Below are positions 31,986-43,826 of a stretch of DNA of 64,000 nt, one piece after another. The stretch is from Cristatella mucedo (taxonomy: Eukaryota > Bryozoa > Phylactolaemata > Cristatellidae): assembly GCA_009760855.2 (NCBI GenBank), contig WPIO01000113.1:446001-510000 (forward strand), written 5' to 3'. How positions within the stretch are numbered: the stretch's first letter is position 1; each line of letters begins with the position of its first letter. The notes beneath the pieces are model-generated. The model saw only the letters and a list, made by a program, of their open reading frames with translations. It was not told the origin of the DNA and did no database searches. A program made the translations under genes and the position numbers.

Positions 31986-32285
31986 TATTATAAAGGTCTC
32001 CCAGGCTTTGGACATTGACTGTATGGCTGGCCCCATTGAGGAAAAGATTGCAATACTAGATGTATGAGCTCAATATGGCAAGATGCCTACGTGATCGCCT
32101 GCTGCCTTTCAGCTCTCACGTTTTCTCTCAGTGCCTCCACCTCACATATTATCCCACCTCTCACCTGTGTGTTCCCGGCGTACTTCTTCATTCATGTTCT
32201 CTCACGTCTCTATTTTGTCTCAGCATATGAAAAGTGCCTAGAATGAGTACCTTCTCTGTGGGCGCTATGCAGATGTAATAATCGT
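31986..32285 (+). repeat. Third repeat family (unit B copy)
   Basis: Counterpart of 10715-11008, ending gtgcctagaatgagtacc ... gggcgctatgcagatgta. Confidence 0.5.
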
Positions 32286-32934
32286 ATTATCCATTTGCTC
32301 AATACTTTTTTTTCAGTACTTCTTACTGATGGCTCCGGATGTCTTCTCGTGTTGTTTTTGCATGCAAGTCCACCCATGGTACTCTGAGCATTTAAAAGCT
32401 TCTCTAAGCTTGACCGCTTTGGTTATTGTTGGCTCTTGGATATCTCTGCTGCTGTTGCAGCAAGCCGTGAAGCACCAATGCAGGGATTTGGTACTCTTTG
32501 GCCACCATGCGAAGGAATCAATACAACCGCAAAAATATCTGCATAGCATCCTAGAAGAACCGAATCTGTATCTAGGCACTTTATTGTTGCTGGAGAGGAA
32601 GAACGTTCATAGGTAAGTGATATAATACTCACTATCTGCAAGCCTAAGTACTCCAAGAATGGAAGACACTCAGGTCAGGGCAAATGCAGTAAGGACCCGA
32701 TGAGGTCTTAGCTTTCTTTTAAATGTCAAGTCTAGGGACGACGTGACGTCTGTCGGGAGAGAGGTTTCAGCTTGGAAAACAAACTAATAGATAGCGTGAT
32801 CTTAAAAAGGATTTACATCTTAGCCTTAGGCATAACTTACGGTCACGAGTTTGGCAAGTAGATGGTACTATGATTATACCGATTGCTAGACAAACAGCCG
32901 CCTCGGTTTCAAGAGTCTTTATTATCAGTGGCAT
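32286..32934 (+). pseudogene. Decayed second 3' flank, part 2 (unit B)
   Basis: Counterpart of 11009-11640, stopping at ggcat (32930-32934), where a beta element is inserted. Confidence 0.65.
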
Positions 32935-33240
32935 AGCTCTGCAGGTCCTAGACTGTGGAACTCGCTTCCACAATTCTAACGCAGCGACATCTACTCTCCA
33001 ACTGCCGACTATGGCACATCTTTTTCAGCTGTCCTGAACTGCTACTTCCATGTTACTCACTACCTCAAATGCTCTCCTAATTCTGCTATGCTTCCCACTT
33101 TTTCTTTGTTGCGTGAGACGAAGTCTGTTGGCTACCGAATGCGTACCGAAAGCCGCTTAGGCTGTGAGTTCGCTATACAAAACTCTCCTGCATAACACCC
33201 ACATGGTCTTTATGACTTTGTGGAATTACAGTCGGAGATA
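32935..33240 (+). mobile_element. Beta LINE 3' end, sense, unit B only
   Basis: 306 bases from agctctgcaggtcctagac to agtcggagata, flanked by CAT (32932-32934 and 33241-33243). Unit A has the unfilled site gtggcatcgtcaaatcg near 11650, so the insertion is precise. Confidence 0.85.
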
Positions 33241-34799
33241 CATCTCCAAATCGTATAACTTGGAACACAAACGTATGTTCATAGCAAGCATACGGTTCGT
33301 CGAAAATACATTGTTGCCTTCGTACTGTGCTCTCAGCGACTGCGTTGGGGCTACTTTTTGCCCTTGCATCACCAGTAGGTGTCTCGCTCATAGCAAGAGT
33401 CGTTGAGGTAACTGATGGAGTCTAAGCTTGGCAACATGACACGGACTGCCAAGATCCAGAGCAAGCTGGGATATGTGGCTACAGCAGCTGTAAGTGAAAC
33501 GCGTTCATTCCATAACTAATCTTGTGCCAAGCAGCCCCGAAGGACTTGCTGCTGTGGCAGGGTTTCAGGGATAGGAAGGTACCGAGCCAGGCCCGTGCCA
33601 GCGATCCGGCAACCTCGGATAGACTTCTTCTGGGTAATCAATGGATCAACTCTTTTTCGGCAACTCTCAAACAGTTAATTAACCAGCCTTACTTTATTTA
33701 TCCAATTTTTCAATGCGAAATGGAACTGCTATAATGTCTCGAGACTATCAGGTGACTGTCTTGTTTGTGTCATATTTTTGGTTCGCCTTACATTGTCATT
33801 TTGTCTTCAGCTGTAATATAAAGTTATGTCAGTCTATAGCCCAAAAAAAGCCACACAGACTCAAAGTCATACCGGTCTATAGCCTCACTAAGCCTGTGCA
33901 GACCATGTGGGTTTTGAGAGTTTTCTTCAGTAAACTCAAGGCTTCAGCGGCTTTCTGCAAGGGAGATGAGGTAGCAGCTACGAATTCAGCAGCCAACAGA
34001 CTCAGATGGTCCAGTCGATAGTCGGAACATAGGCACTGCCCATTGAGTGAGAACTGGTTCGTGACACTCTTGTGAATTAAGCAACACGATGACAATTGAA
34101 CTTAGGCCAACAGATGAAAGGGACAGCCAGCTCATGCCATTACCACCTACCTAGCTACGGTTAATGCTTGCATGAGCAGTGAAGTTATTTAATGGCCCGA
34201 GTTTAAACTCGGAGGACGAACTCTACCGGGAGCAAGCTGAGCAAAGTTCACAGGTCACTGTTTTGCACAGCTACTCAGATCGAAAGGAAGATTTTGCTAT
34301 AGATCTTCTGCAGGACGACTAGCCATTGAATCAACAGCTGGCTAAAGTCAACCTCGGCGCCTGCCTGCTCTGCGAAAAGACGTTTTAATTCTGGTGCTGC
34401 GAATCGACCAACAGCACAGGCATTCGTGCCGGCTCCCGTAGCCCCGGGGCGTCGCGAGAACCAACCGGCCAGGATGCCGTCTGCCCATTGGTCAGGTGCT
34501 GTGCCGTTTCAGCAGTGGCCACATCGAGGACTCGAAGCGAACTCAAATAAACATTCTCCTAATTGAACAGAATAATTCAGAAAGTAGATAATGGTCGGCT
34601 AATGTGCATGAATATAATAGTCACGGAGTCGTCACGCAAAGGTTAAATCTCATTTAATTTATCCTGTAAATTCTAAAATATGTCTTAATAATAGACTGCA
34701 CGATGTTTGCCATCTCTGAAAAGATCTGAGGAGAGCAAACTTTTCCAATCGCTCTGTAAAAAAACCAGCCCTAAGCTTCACCATAAGGCACCGGCATGC
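33241..34799. other. Unclassified region (unit B)
   Basis: Counterpart of 11650-13384 without the 85-base alpha tail. It has no supportable gene. Confidence 0.4.
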
Positions 34800-35510
34800 T
34801 ATGGCAAGCCGTCACCCGTCGTGACTTCTGTAACTCGCTGCTTGCTGGCCTACCGGCATGTGTAATCACAGGCGATTAAAGCTGGTGCATAACTCCGCAG
34901 CTAGGCTTGTCTGACATGAGCATCGCAGTTGCCACATCACCCCACTTTTCGCCGACCTGGACTGGCTACAAGTCAAGCAAAACACCGACTCAAGGTTTTG
35001 TCGCTCACTTTTAGGTCACTTCATTCTTTGGCTCCAGCCTATCCCTCAGATCTACATTACCACCCAGCCAAGCACCGTACCACTCGCTTTACGGAATCAA
35101 ACAGTTTACCAATACCTCGTTCAAATCTCAAATCTTTTGGAGACAGTGCATCCAGTTCATACGCTCCTAAAGCCTGGAACTCACACCCCACTTGGGTCAA
35201 AACATCGCCTGACTTGACCACATTTAAAAGAACCTAAAACACGCCTATTTAGGACAGCATTAAGTTGGTCCCTGTGATTCGTCCCTGATGTGCTTATTCG
35301 GTCTGACATTGTGCATGCTGCCACTAACCACACTTGCATGCTGACCCTGTGCATGTCACCCCTAACTACGGTATTCATGTTGTTTATCAAGCATGATATC
35401 ACTCACCGTTTAATCGTGTTTCCTTTTGTAGCAAATGTAAAGCACTTAGAAAGAAATTGAGTTCTCCTAGGGTGCTTTATCAAGTGCATTATTATTATTA
35501 TTATTATAAC
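34800..35510 (+). repeat. Alpha LINE relic, sense (unit B)
   Basis: Counterpart of 13385-14095. FTESNSLPIPRSNLKSFGD is at 35085-35145, then the 3' UTR and (ATT)n at 35488-35506. Confidence 0.8.
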
Positions 35511-35885
35511 GGTGAGCGGTGCATGGTGTACCATCCGTGGTCGACATACAGACTCCAACGTGACGAATATGACGATCGCTGCAAGCAGTCGGAGCAAGTA
35601 GGGACGAAATAGTTACCACGATCCTACTATAGAAAGGCAATTCATAAGTCATCCCTTCCCAAGTTAGGTATTTGTTAAGTAGCATTCTAGAGGCAAGTTA
35701 AAACAGTCAAATAGCTTATAAAGGAAAAGTGACTACAGCATCATATTTAACGCATCTTTACCCAAGGCTAACGCAATAGATAGTTGATACAAGTTATCAA
35801 CCATCAGTTTTTGCTCTCATCCCCTCGATTGCAGCAATACAATCTAGCTTCTCAATTCGTCAATTGGGTGCCATCGATTTAACGG
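35511..35885. other. Unclassified spacer (unit B)
   Basis: The first 150 bases match A 14096-14247 and C 51601-51760. The remainder is lost from A. Confidence 0.4.
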
Positions 35886-36205
35886 CACTTATAAATGATC
35901 TGAACATCCCCTGAATTGACCACTTTTAAAAAGAATTTAAAAACACGCCTATTAAGGACAGCATTTAGTAGATCCCTGTGATTCGTCCTTCACGTGCTTA
36001 TGTGTGCTGACACTGAGCATGCTGCCACCAACCACATTCGCATGCTGACCCTGTGCTTGTTACCCGTAACCATGTTATTCATGTTGTTCATCAAGCATGA
36101 TATTATTCACCGTTCAATTGCATTTCCCTTTGAAGCAAATGTGAATCGCCTAGAAAGAGATTGAGTTCTGTGAGGGCGATTTATCAGGTGCAATATTATT
36201 ATTAT
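35886..36205 (+). repeat. Alpha LINE 3' end, sense
   Basis: From aacatcccctgaattgacc through the 3' UTR to stem-loop (tcgcctagaaagagattgag ... gggcgatttatcag) and (ATT)n at 36194-36204. Confidence 0.8.
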
Positions 36206-36684
36206 GAATTAGGAACTTATCTGAGCTATGTTTTCATGGTATCGACGTTTATAACACGTAGGTTAATTCCAAAAGAGCCACTGAAGCCTTTGTATTTACC
36301 TTTAATTTGTTACACCCGTTTAGTAATATTTGCATAATTCTCAGCAACAAGGCTGGTCAACTGTGGCTCGTGTAGTTTAATTGCTTGCGGGCTGGTACCG
36401 CTCCTCGCATTGATCCTTTCCTCAACAGCTGGTGGGAGCATCCTCGAGAGGGGCCTGAGCTGTGGTCCTGATGACACTGGCCGATAACCCGCTGGTGAAC
36501 AGTTGTTGCATTCGCCATCCGGGTCGGCGAAGGCACAGCCGGAGTCGAGGAGAGGGGACTAGAGTGGGAGAGAGGGGCGAGTGAAGTCGTGCTCCGTCTG
36601 CTCTGTGAGTAGTAGAATACATTGTTGGCGTTGTTCTACGGTTGGCTCTCTGGTGTGCGAACCAACCTACAAGCTATTTCGTGG

Positions 36685-37119
36685 GATGGAGCCGATGACG
36701 CCTTTGGAGATGTCTTTTGCAGCGTCCCTAGGCATCGATGGCATCGGAGACTTCGCTGGCTGGCTGCTGAACTTTGAGAGGGAGATCGAGAAAAATGGCT
36801 ATGAACCGAGTGAGTGGCACTTGTTTTTGTTCCTGCGATGCAAGGCGGGGCCATCACGTTTGCCTTGAGGTTCCCGCAGGCAGTTCAGGTAGACTATGCC
36901 AAGCTCCGTGAGGCCCAAGTGAGGGCATTCACCTTGCCGGTTGGTAGAGCGAGATTGCTGCACGCTGATTGGGTAAAGGCTGGTCGGACTCGGAGGGCCG
37001 ACAGGAGCGACCGGAAGCGGCAGCAGCAATCACCGACTGTGTGCCGGGCGACAGAGGTTTGTGAGGCTGCCATGCCGTGGCGGCAGGCAACGGCATTCAA
37101 AGCGGCGACGGTTGGTTAG
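36685..37119 (+). pseudogene. Gag-like fragment of the LTR element, frameshifted
   Basis: One frame (36687-36866) carries an ATG and a helical stretch with FAGWLLNFEREIE and FLFLRCKAG. A second (36814-37119) continues with DYAKLREAQVRAF. The layout resembles Ty3-type capsid sequence, and the switch falls near 36845. Assigned from pattern and LTR context only. Confidence 0.5.
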
Positions 37120-37339
37120 GCTGCGGTGGTGTTCCATGAAGCAACTGCATTGTGTGAGGCAACGGTCAGCAGTGTGGCCAAGGCGACAGTGAGTGAAACG
37201 ATGCATGAATAGGCTGTGTCGTCCGCGTGGAAGGCGGCGGTGTCCGAGACAGTCGGCGGCGTTGGCGACACGGTCGGCGGCGTCCGCGACTGAGGCATTG
37301 GCCTGCGATGGAGTGTAAGCAAAGAAGGTGACGTTGGCC

Positions 37340-37700
37340 TGCGACCAGCTGGTGGGGTGTGACGCGGCGCAGACCGGAGAGTGTGTGCACACCGAAGAGT
37401 CTGCACCGGACGGCGAGACTGTCCAGGAAGGAGAGTCTGTGCTGGCCGCAGAGACTGTGAAGACCAAAGAGTACAGCACAGGCCGGAGAGTCTGTGCAGC
37501 ACGAGGAGTCAGCTCGATACCGAGAGACTGAGAAGGTTGCAGAGACTGTGCAGGCCGGAGAAGCAGTTTCACATGTCGGAGAAGCAGCTGCAGAATCAGA
37601 TAAAGCAACGGCGGCCGAGGTGAGCAAAACGGTGGCTGTGGACGTCAGCTCGGCACGATCTGCAGTGGCTCACGTTGCCGGCTGGTCGCGAAAGGCCGTG
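37340..37700 (+). repeat. Degenerate Glu/Val-rich short tandem repeat inside the LTR element
   Basis: Recurring gagagtctgtgc and gcagagactgtg strings give E-S-V and E-T-V repeats in more than one frame, with stops between frames. GC-rich unlike the surroundings. Minus-strand frames here (for example 37030-37608) are shadows of this repeat. Confidence 0.55.
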
Positions 37701-38267
37701 CACCAGCTAGCCTCCTGTGAAAAGCTGTATGGTAGCCAGCCTGCCTGCGGGGTCAGCTATTGATGTTGGCTGCTATGCCGATACGGCATTGCATTTGTCA
37801 TGTCGCATTTGCAGAGGCATGGCTCGCTCAATGCTGCCCTGTACGTTGCAGCTACATGTGTTGGTGCTGCAATTTTGTAACCTATGGGACAAGGTGGCCT
37901 CTAGTTCGATTGCATGGGGGCCGGTACTGCTCCTTTCCACAACAGCTGATGGGAGCCTGAGAGGGGCCTGAGCTGTGGTCCACTTTTAATGAGGCGTTAA
38001 CACAGGCCGTTAACCCACTAGTGAACAGATGGAGGATTCACCATCGGGGTCCGCCAAGGCACAGCCGGAGTCATGGAGAGGAGACAAGAGTGTGAGAGAG
38101 AGGCGAGTGAAGTCGTGCACTCTCTGCTTTGTGATTAATGGAATATACTTTTGGCGTTGTTCATTAGCTGACTCTCTGATGTGCGAACCAAACTATAGCC
38201 TGTAACATAACGTTTCGCCTAGCGCTTCAAGATATCTGTGTCTTTGTGGCAATCAAAACCTCTTAAA

Positions 38268-38452
38268 TATATGTATCCATATCTATATCTATATCTATAA
38301 ATATCTCTCTCTCTATATATATATACATATACATATACACATACATATACATATATAAATATATTCTTTGTATATATATATATATATAAAGATACATATA
38401 TATTTATATGTATATACGTATATATATAATTACATATATACATATGTACCTT
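38268..38452. repeat. TA-rich microsatellite (unit B)
   Basis: Same location as 14447-14692 but shorter and more interrupted (tatctatatctata, tatacatatacatata). The CA/TG palindrome of A is absent. Confidence 0.85.
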
Positions 38453-38750
38453 TCTATCTGTGTATTAATCAATCATCAGCTGATACACCAGGGTGTCTTC
38501 CTACAAACTCGAAAAAAGGTTCACAGCAGCTCAGGCTCAGCGTTACTCACCGACCAGCAGACCATTGCTCGAACATCGAAACTGCAGTCTTGCACAAGCC
38601 TAATTTAGCAGCCAGGTCGTAAATCTCATCTGTCACTAGCCTACATAATGCATCATCCCTGCCTTTGCAGTAACGTAAGTTTGAACATTTACACGTGGCT
38701 TAATGCGTTGCAGAGCAAGACATGTAAATTTAATTTTCACCGTTAACTTA
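38453..38750. other. Unclassified block after the microsatellite (unit B)
   Basis: Counterpart of 14693-15002. Confidence 0.4.
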
Positions 38751-39895
38751 TACGACATTGCTAAAATTCGGGCTTCATTAGACCAAGATACCACATTCAA
38801 GTTGGTTTACGCGTTTGTGACATCCCATCGTGACTGCTGTAACTCACCGTTTGCTGGTCTACCGGCCCGTGCAGTCAAACGCTTACAGCTGGTGCAAAAC
38901 TTCGCAGGTCCTGTGTGGACAATAAATTAGCTGTCCCATTCCTCCGCTTAAAGACAGTTGGCGACAGAAGCTTTAGCTCTGCAGGTCCTAGACTGTGGAA
39001 CTCGCTTCCGCAATTCTTACGCAAAAACATCTACTCGCCAACTGCCGACTATGGCACATCTTTTTCAACGGTCCGGAACTGCTACTTCTATGCTACTCAC
39101 TACCTCAACTGCTCTCCTAACTCAGCTATGCTTCCCACTTTCTCTTTCTTGCGTGAGACGAAGTCTGCTGGGTACCAAATGCGTACCGAAAGCCGCTTAG
39201 GCTGTGAGTCCGCTATACAAAACTCTCCTGCGTAACACCCACATGGTCTTTATGACTTTGTGGAGTTACTGACGGAGATACATTACATTACATAGCTCGA
39301 CTTGTCGTGCGCGTCGCAGTTGTCACATCACATTACTTCTTGCCGACATGCACTGGCTCCCAGTAGAGCAACGCTACACCTTAAGGTTCTGTCGCTCACG
39401 TTTAGGTCGCTTCATTCTGTGACTTGAGTCTACCAATCAGATCTACTGCTCCACACGGCTAAGCATCTAACCACCCGCTTTTCGGAGTCTATCCGTTCAC
39501 CTATTCCTATTACAAATCTCCAAAACCTTTTGAGACCATGCCTTTAGTTCGTATGCTCCAAAAGCATAGAACTCATTCCTAACTTCCGTCAGAAAATCCC
39601 CTGAAGTGACCGCGGGTAAAGAGAATTTAAAAAGCACCTATTTATTATAGCATTTATTGGGTGTCTGATTCGTTATTGGTGTGCCTATGGGTACTGAGAC
39701 TGTGCAAGCTGCCACTAACCACACTTGTCTGTTGACCCTGTCATATCGTCCCTAACAATGTTATTCTTGTCGTTTAATGCTACCACTAACCATCCGATCG
39801 AGTTTCCTTTACAGCAACTGCAAAGCACCTCAACAGAGGTCGAGGTTTCTGAGAGCACTTAATCATTTGTGTTAATATTATTATTATGGTTATCA
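38751..39895 (+). repeat. Alpha LINE relic, sense, split by a beta element
   Basis: Counterpart of 15003-15762. Reading breaks at cttcgcag (38907) and resumes at agctcgacttgtcg (39294). The tail near 39872-39890 is ATT-rich. Confidence 0.78.
38908..39293 (+). mobile_element. Beta LINE 3' end, sense, nested, unit B only
   Basis: Encodes LAVPFLRLKTVGDRSFSSAG near 38927-38985 and ends gacggagatacattacattacat. Unit A has the unbroken site ctctgcagctagacttg at 15150, showing the inserted length is 386 bases with AG on both sides. Confidence 0.85.
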
Positions 39896-41070
39896 AGAGC
39901 TAGACAGGCTGACCGCTCTTGGTTAATTCTGATGCACCCTTGTAGTCCTTGAATTTATTAGCGACTTTGTCAGTAACGGATTACCGTTTATTTACTTAAT
40001 TACGAAGAAGTTCTTTAGCGAGAGTGAAGTAAGAAATCTTCATATGGGCACTAGTGTCATCCAGCCTATCCGGCACCAACGGTGGTCGCTAGGTGCGAGG
40101 GCCTTACACTGGCATAAGACGACCCGAGGTAAGCCATATTGCAGATTCATGCACCAAACTTTAAGCACCCTATGCATGGCATAGGCAGGAAGATCCAGAA
40201 GAAAGAAGTTTCAAAAACATCGCCGGAGTTTCGTGAATGCATTTACCAACTCGTCTGTGGTGTCCAAATCTGAGCAATTACAAATTTTGTAGTAACATGG
40301 GTGAATGTCGGCGGACTTGGCTGTAGAGCTGATGTGTATATTTAGTGACGATTAATTTAGGGAAAGGATTCTCAGATTTTATGTAAACCGTGCAGTAAAT
40401 ATAACGATTGAGAGAGTTTGAGTGCGTCTAGTGTTAAAGCTTCTAGTTTTAAAGCTTGCTCAGCCCATATCAATCATGTCATTGCTACGGATTTAATGAT
40501 GTGGACTGAGATGACATATCGTAGTTGCAGCCATGATGACATGTAACTAATCCTAACATATTTCCTGTGTAAATGCAATAATTATTTCTGCAAGAACTAT
40601 CAACCTCTACATCTACACGATGCAATGCAGAATGAAAACAAACAAACAGCTGATTTTGAAGACCGAAATATGTAATGTTAGAAGAGCTTGTGCTACAATC
40701 ATCATATTAGCAGCAGACTAAGAGAAGGATCTGATACACGTCTTGAACCCCCTGCTGGGTCTCGAAGTTCGAGCAGATTAGCCACGAGCCGAGACTCCGG
40801 GGCATGTAGAAAAAGATTAGAAAAGTGATAAGGTGCTTGTAATTCACTAACCAGAGCCCAGCTACAAGGTTTTGGGAAGGTAAACTAGCTAAGAGTAATG
40901 AACCTGTTAAATCAGATGCTATTAATTTAGTCTTCAATATTAATCTATTAACAGCGAATCAAAGCCATTCTAACTCTTGCCAATAATAGCCAATTGTAAA
41001 GTCACTACTCCGCCTAACCCTTTGTGCAATAATTGAGCAGGCTGTCTTTCATTTAAAGTTAAATCACCGG
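39896..41070. other. Mostly unclassified (unit B)
   Basis: Counterpart of 15763-16934, including the faint antisense alpha trace at 40240-40480. Confidence 0.4.
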
Positions 41071-41575
41071 TAACGTCCGGAGTACTTAAGGCAAAGTTCT
41101 TACACTTACCCACAAGGCCCGCCAGGACTTGACTCCTTCATACCTAGCTAAACTTCTGCACCAGTTGCAGCCTCCTCGTGCCCTCAGGTCCAGTATGGAC
41201 AATAAATCAGCTGTTCCATTCGTCTGCTTAAAGACCGTTGGCGACACAAGCTTTAGCTTTGTAGGTCCTAGACTGTGGAACTCGTTGATACAATTGTTAG
41301 GCAACCACTACTGTCCTGCTGACGACTATGGCTCGTCCTTTTCAGAGGTCCTTCCTGAGCTGCTACTTCCATGGGCTGCGTCACTACCTCAACTGCTCTC
41401 GTGACTCTGCTATGCTTCCCACTTTCTCTTTGTTGCGTGAGACGAAGTCTGTTGGCTACCGAATGCGTACCGAAAGCTGATTAGGCTGTGAGTGCGCTAT
41501 ACAAAACTCTACTGCGTAACACCCACTTGGTCTTTGTGACTTCGTGGAGTTACTGACTGAGATACATACAGACAT
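41071..41575 (+). repeat. Beta LINE relic, sense (unit B)
   Basis: SYLAKLLHQLQPPRALRSSM then LKTVGDTSFSFVGPRLWNSL near 41135-41280. Its 3' end (gactgagatacatac, about 41557) is a different beta terminus from the A copy's. Confidence 0.75.
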
Positions 41576-41680
41576 ACATTTCTGCATCGTCCGCTGAAGT
41601 GTTACAATGCTTACTCCCGGTTAAAAAAATAGTGCTGCCATTCGTCGAGACATTGCGTTTGAAATGAACATCGGGCTGAT
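41576..41680. other. Remnant of the block found at 17441-17775
   Basis: Only the last 100 bases (gctgaagtgttacaatgctt onward) remain; most of the block is deleted. Confidence 0.45.
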
Positions 41681-41700
41681 TTTTGAACTCACGGTTACCG
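41681..41700. other. Empty target site of the alpha LINE (unit B)
   Basis: ttttgaactcacggttaccg is uninterrupted, whereas A has 2235 bases between gaa and gaactcatgg. Confidence 0.9.
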
Positions 41701-42110
41701 GGAAACTGACAGTTGTCCTAAGTGACGGTCGCCTCAACGGAAAGTCGTTTTCCGGGCGTGGTTTCGCGGTGACGTGCTTCCGCCTCGGCTGATGCTACGT
41801 GGGTTCGACGATCAGACTGCTGTCGTCACGTGACCCAATCCTTTCAGCAATCAGTGCCCCCTCTAAGCCCTTTGCGGATGCTGCTATCTCTCTTCAAGCC
41901 TCGTGCTCCGGAGCCGAATACCTGGAACTTCAACGCCAGTATGTATGCTCGCCCGCCAGCGTCACTTGCGTACTATACAGCCGCCTTCGCGCCCACATCG
42001 CACGTTTGAGGGCTGAGCCTGGCGGCATTCTTTGCACCGCCGCTCTCACGCACGAGCCTCACAGCCCCAACCAAAAACAAGATAGGATAAATCTCTGATA
42101 ATGACAAGCT
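41701..42110 (+). promoter_or_regulatory. GC-rich block with E-box and CCAAT motif (unit B)
   Basis: gtcacgtgacccaatcc at 41824. A 99-codon frame (41799-42098, MGSTIRLLSSRDP...) is shared with C. Between B and C about half of the few changes alter the protein, so selection on it is not evident. Confidence 0.4.
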
Positions 42111-43290
42111 TTCGTCAGCGAAGTTAGTATTAATCACTCTTGGAAGAACTTCTGAAGGGCGACCCTATGAGTGTGGATTTGTCGTCGTACCAGCTCCAAC
42201 GCGCCGACCGACCGAAAACCTGACTGAGAATGCTAATAGGAAACTCAGACGTACGTCTTTAATAATAAGGAAATAGAGTCAATATCCACCACTGAATGTT
42301 AAAATACCGATCGGAAGAGTCCTATTGCAGGACTAACGGTGAGACGGTTGCCGTTCAACCGATTTCAGCCGCGTGCACCGGCCGCTCGCCACACACTTAA
42401 TACCAGTTCATTTTACGGTAAAAGATATGATTTTCGCTTACAAATATAAAAATAATTATTTATAATGTGCAATGAGAAACTAAAATTGGGCAAACATGAA
42501 GAAGTTTTGATGACATAGAACCGAAACCACGTGTCAACCCTTGCGTGCGACCTTCGCATCGTTTGGGTGCTATGCCTTTATGCTGGCTGTGCGAGCCGTC
42601 GAACGACTTTGATGCCCTCGTCAAGCTACAAATAAGTGGCGTCTAGATAGACGTTTTAAAATATCCGTTCGTTCTGCCACGTTGTACTCTGCTGAGCGGT
42701 CGTAGTTCAGTCTGTTTAGCAGCGCCAGTCCAATGCGTTTTGCACTGCTCTCTTTTAGTTTTCGGTTTGGGCTTGCTTTCTTACCAGGGCGGTATTATTG
42801 GGCTCATTTCCTGCCCACAGTTCCAAATTTCCAAACGTGTTTTTGAGAAGGTTTGCTTGCAGCCCATTTATTTGACTGCCGAGATTAACCAGCTTCCGTC
42901 ATTAGGCCGAGGTTCACAAATTTGGTAATGCGATAAAAGCGTTAAATTTCGTTAACTAAATAATTTGACTGTTCTCTAGAGCTCACGAGCCAAGGCACAC
43001 TTGTACAGCGGTCTAGAAGCCTATTACGCAAAACTGTGATAATATAAATAGGCTCACCAAGTGTCTCATCGTGCTGTCCCGTGGAAGAGCGGCTTCTAGT
43101 GAGTTAGGGAAGTCCACACGAAAACAGCGGCATGCCTGAGTCGCATTAGCACGGGAAGGGCCTTGGCGTTCTACAAATAAAAGCTCATTCGATCTCTGTG
43201 ACCGTTATACCTTGAGCTACTTCACTGAATGGTAGCATCCTAAATGAAATTACCGCTGTGAATACTGTGTAAGAATAAAAGAAAAAATAC
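42111..43290. other. Unclassified conserved block (unit B)
   Basis: Nearly the same as C 55346-56520 and more different from A 20441-21645. It includes a 62-codon frame at 42740-42928 without known domains. Confidence 0.4.
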
Positions 43291-43720
43291 ACTGATATGG
43301 TGCCCTCGGATAAATTAATGTTTTTCTGGGTACTTCACCTATGCTGCAAAAGAAGCATGGTTGAATGGTTAGTGGTAGCATGCCAAATGCCAAAAAAGCA
43401 TAATACGGCCAGAGGGGTCATGCACATGGTCAGTTTAGCTTCTTGAAAATATTGTCATGTCAGGGGATGTCGAGACTCAAGTCCGAAGTGCGTTCCAGGC
43501 TCCGGTAGTATTCGAAATAAAGAAGCCGCTCCAAAGTATTGGAGATACGAATCAGATCTAAATGCTAAATGATTAGATTTTTCAAAGCTTAGGGCAGCAT
43601 GCATAGTTACACCGGTCTAATTTTGCTGTTGAGTTGTGGCTTGACTATAGCTTTTTTGAGAAGTGTTGGGACATGATCCTCCTTATCACCCACATCATCT
43701 TTGTGGCTTTGGTGAGTTAT
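43291..43720 (-). repeat. Alpha LINE relic, antisense, across the B/C junction
   Basis: Same relic as 21646-22090. At 43380-43440 it reads catgccaaatgccaaaaaag and aggggtcatgcacatgg, closer to the alpha sequence than the A/B junction copy. Confidence 0.65.
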
Positions 43721-43826
43721 AGACGCATGTACAAAAAACCATCAATCACCAAGTCCTTCTTGAATGCCTTTCATCTCGCCTGGCATCACTGGCACTGCAT
43801 ATCAAAGGTTGAGGTCATGTTTGCGA

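Larger units (their letters stand above)
36361..38212 (+). mobile_element. Degenerate Ty3-like LTR retrotransposon, about 1.85 kb
   Basis: Two direct repeats flank an internal region: about 36361-36665 and 37875-38212. Both start TGT and share ggctggtaccgctcc-like, gaggggcctgagctgtggtc, ggcacagccggagtc and gtgcgaacca strings. They differ by many substitutions and indels, so it is old. Exact termini, primer-binding site and polypurine tract could not be fixed. No pol domains remain, so it is either an internal deletion derivative or a non-autonomous element. Confidence 0.75.
21857..43508. repeat. Segmental duplication unit B (21.7 kb)
   Basis: Collinear with unit A but the most diverged in its 5' half. 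It has three CCAAT repeats instead of two, seven fingers, and no inverted LINE 3'-end insertion. It carries private beta-LINE insertions (31425, 32935, 38908) and the fullest copy of the LTR element (36361-38212). It lacks the segment equivalent to A 7145-8295. Confidence 0.93.

Noticed and set aside
37030-37608. 192-codon minus-strand frame
   Set aside because: Antisense of the Glu/Val-rich repeat in the LTR element; Ser/Pro/Thr-rich low complexity without domain.
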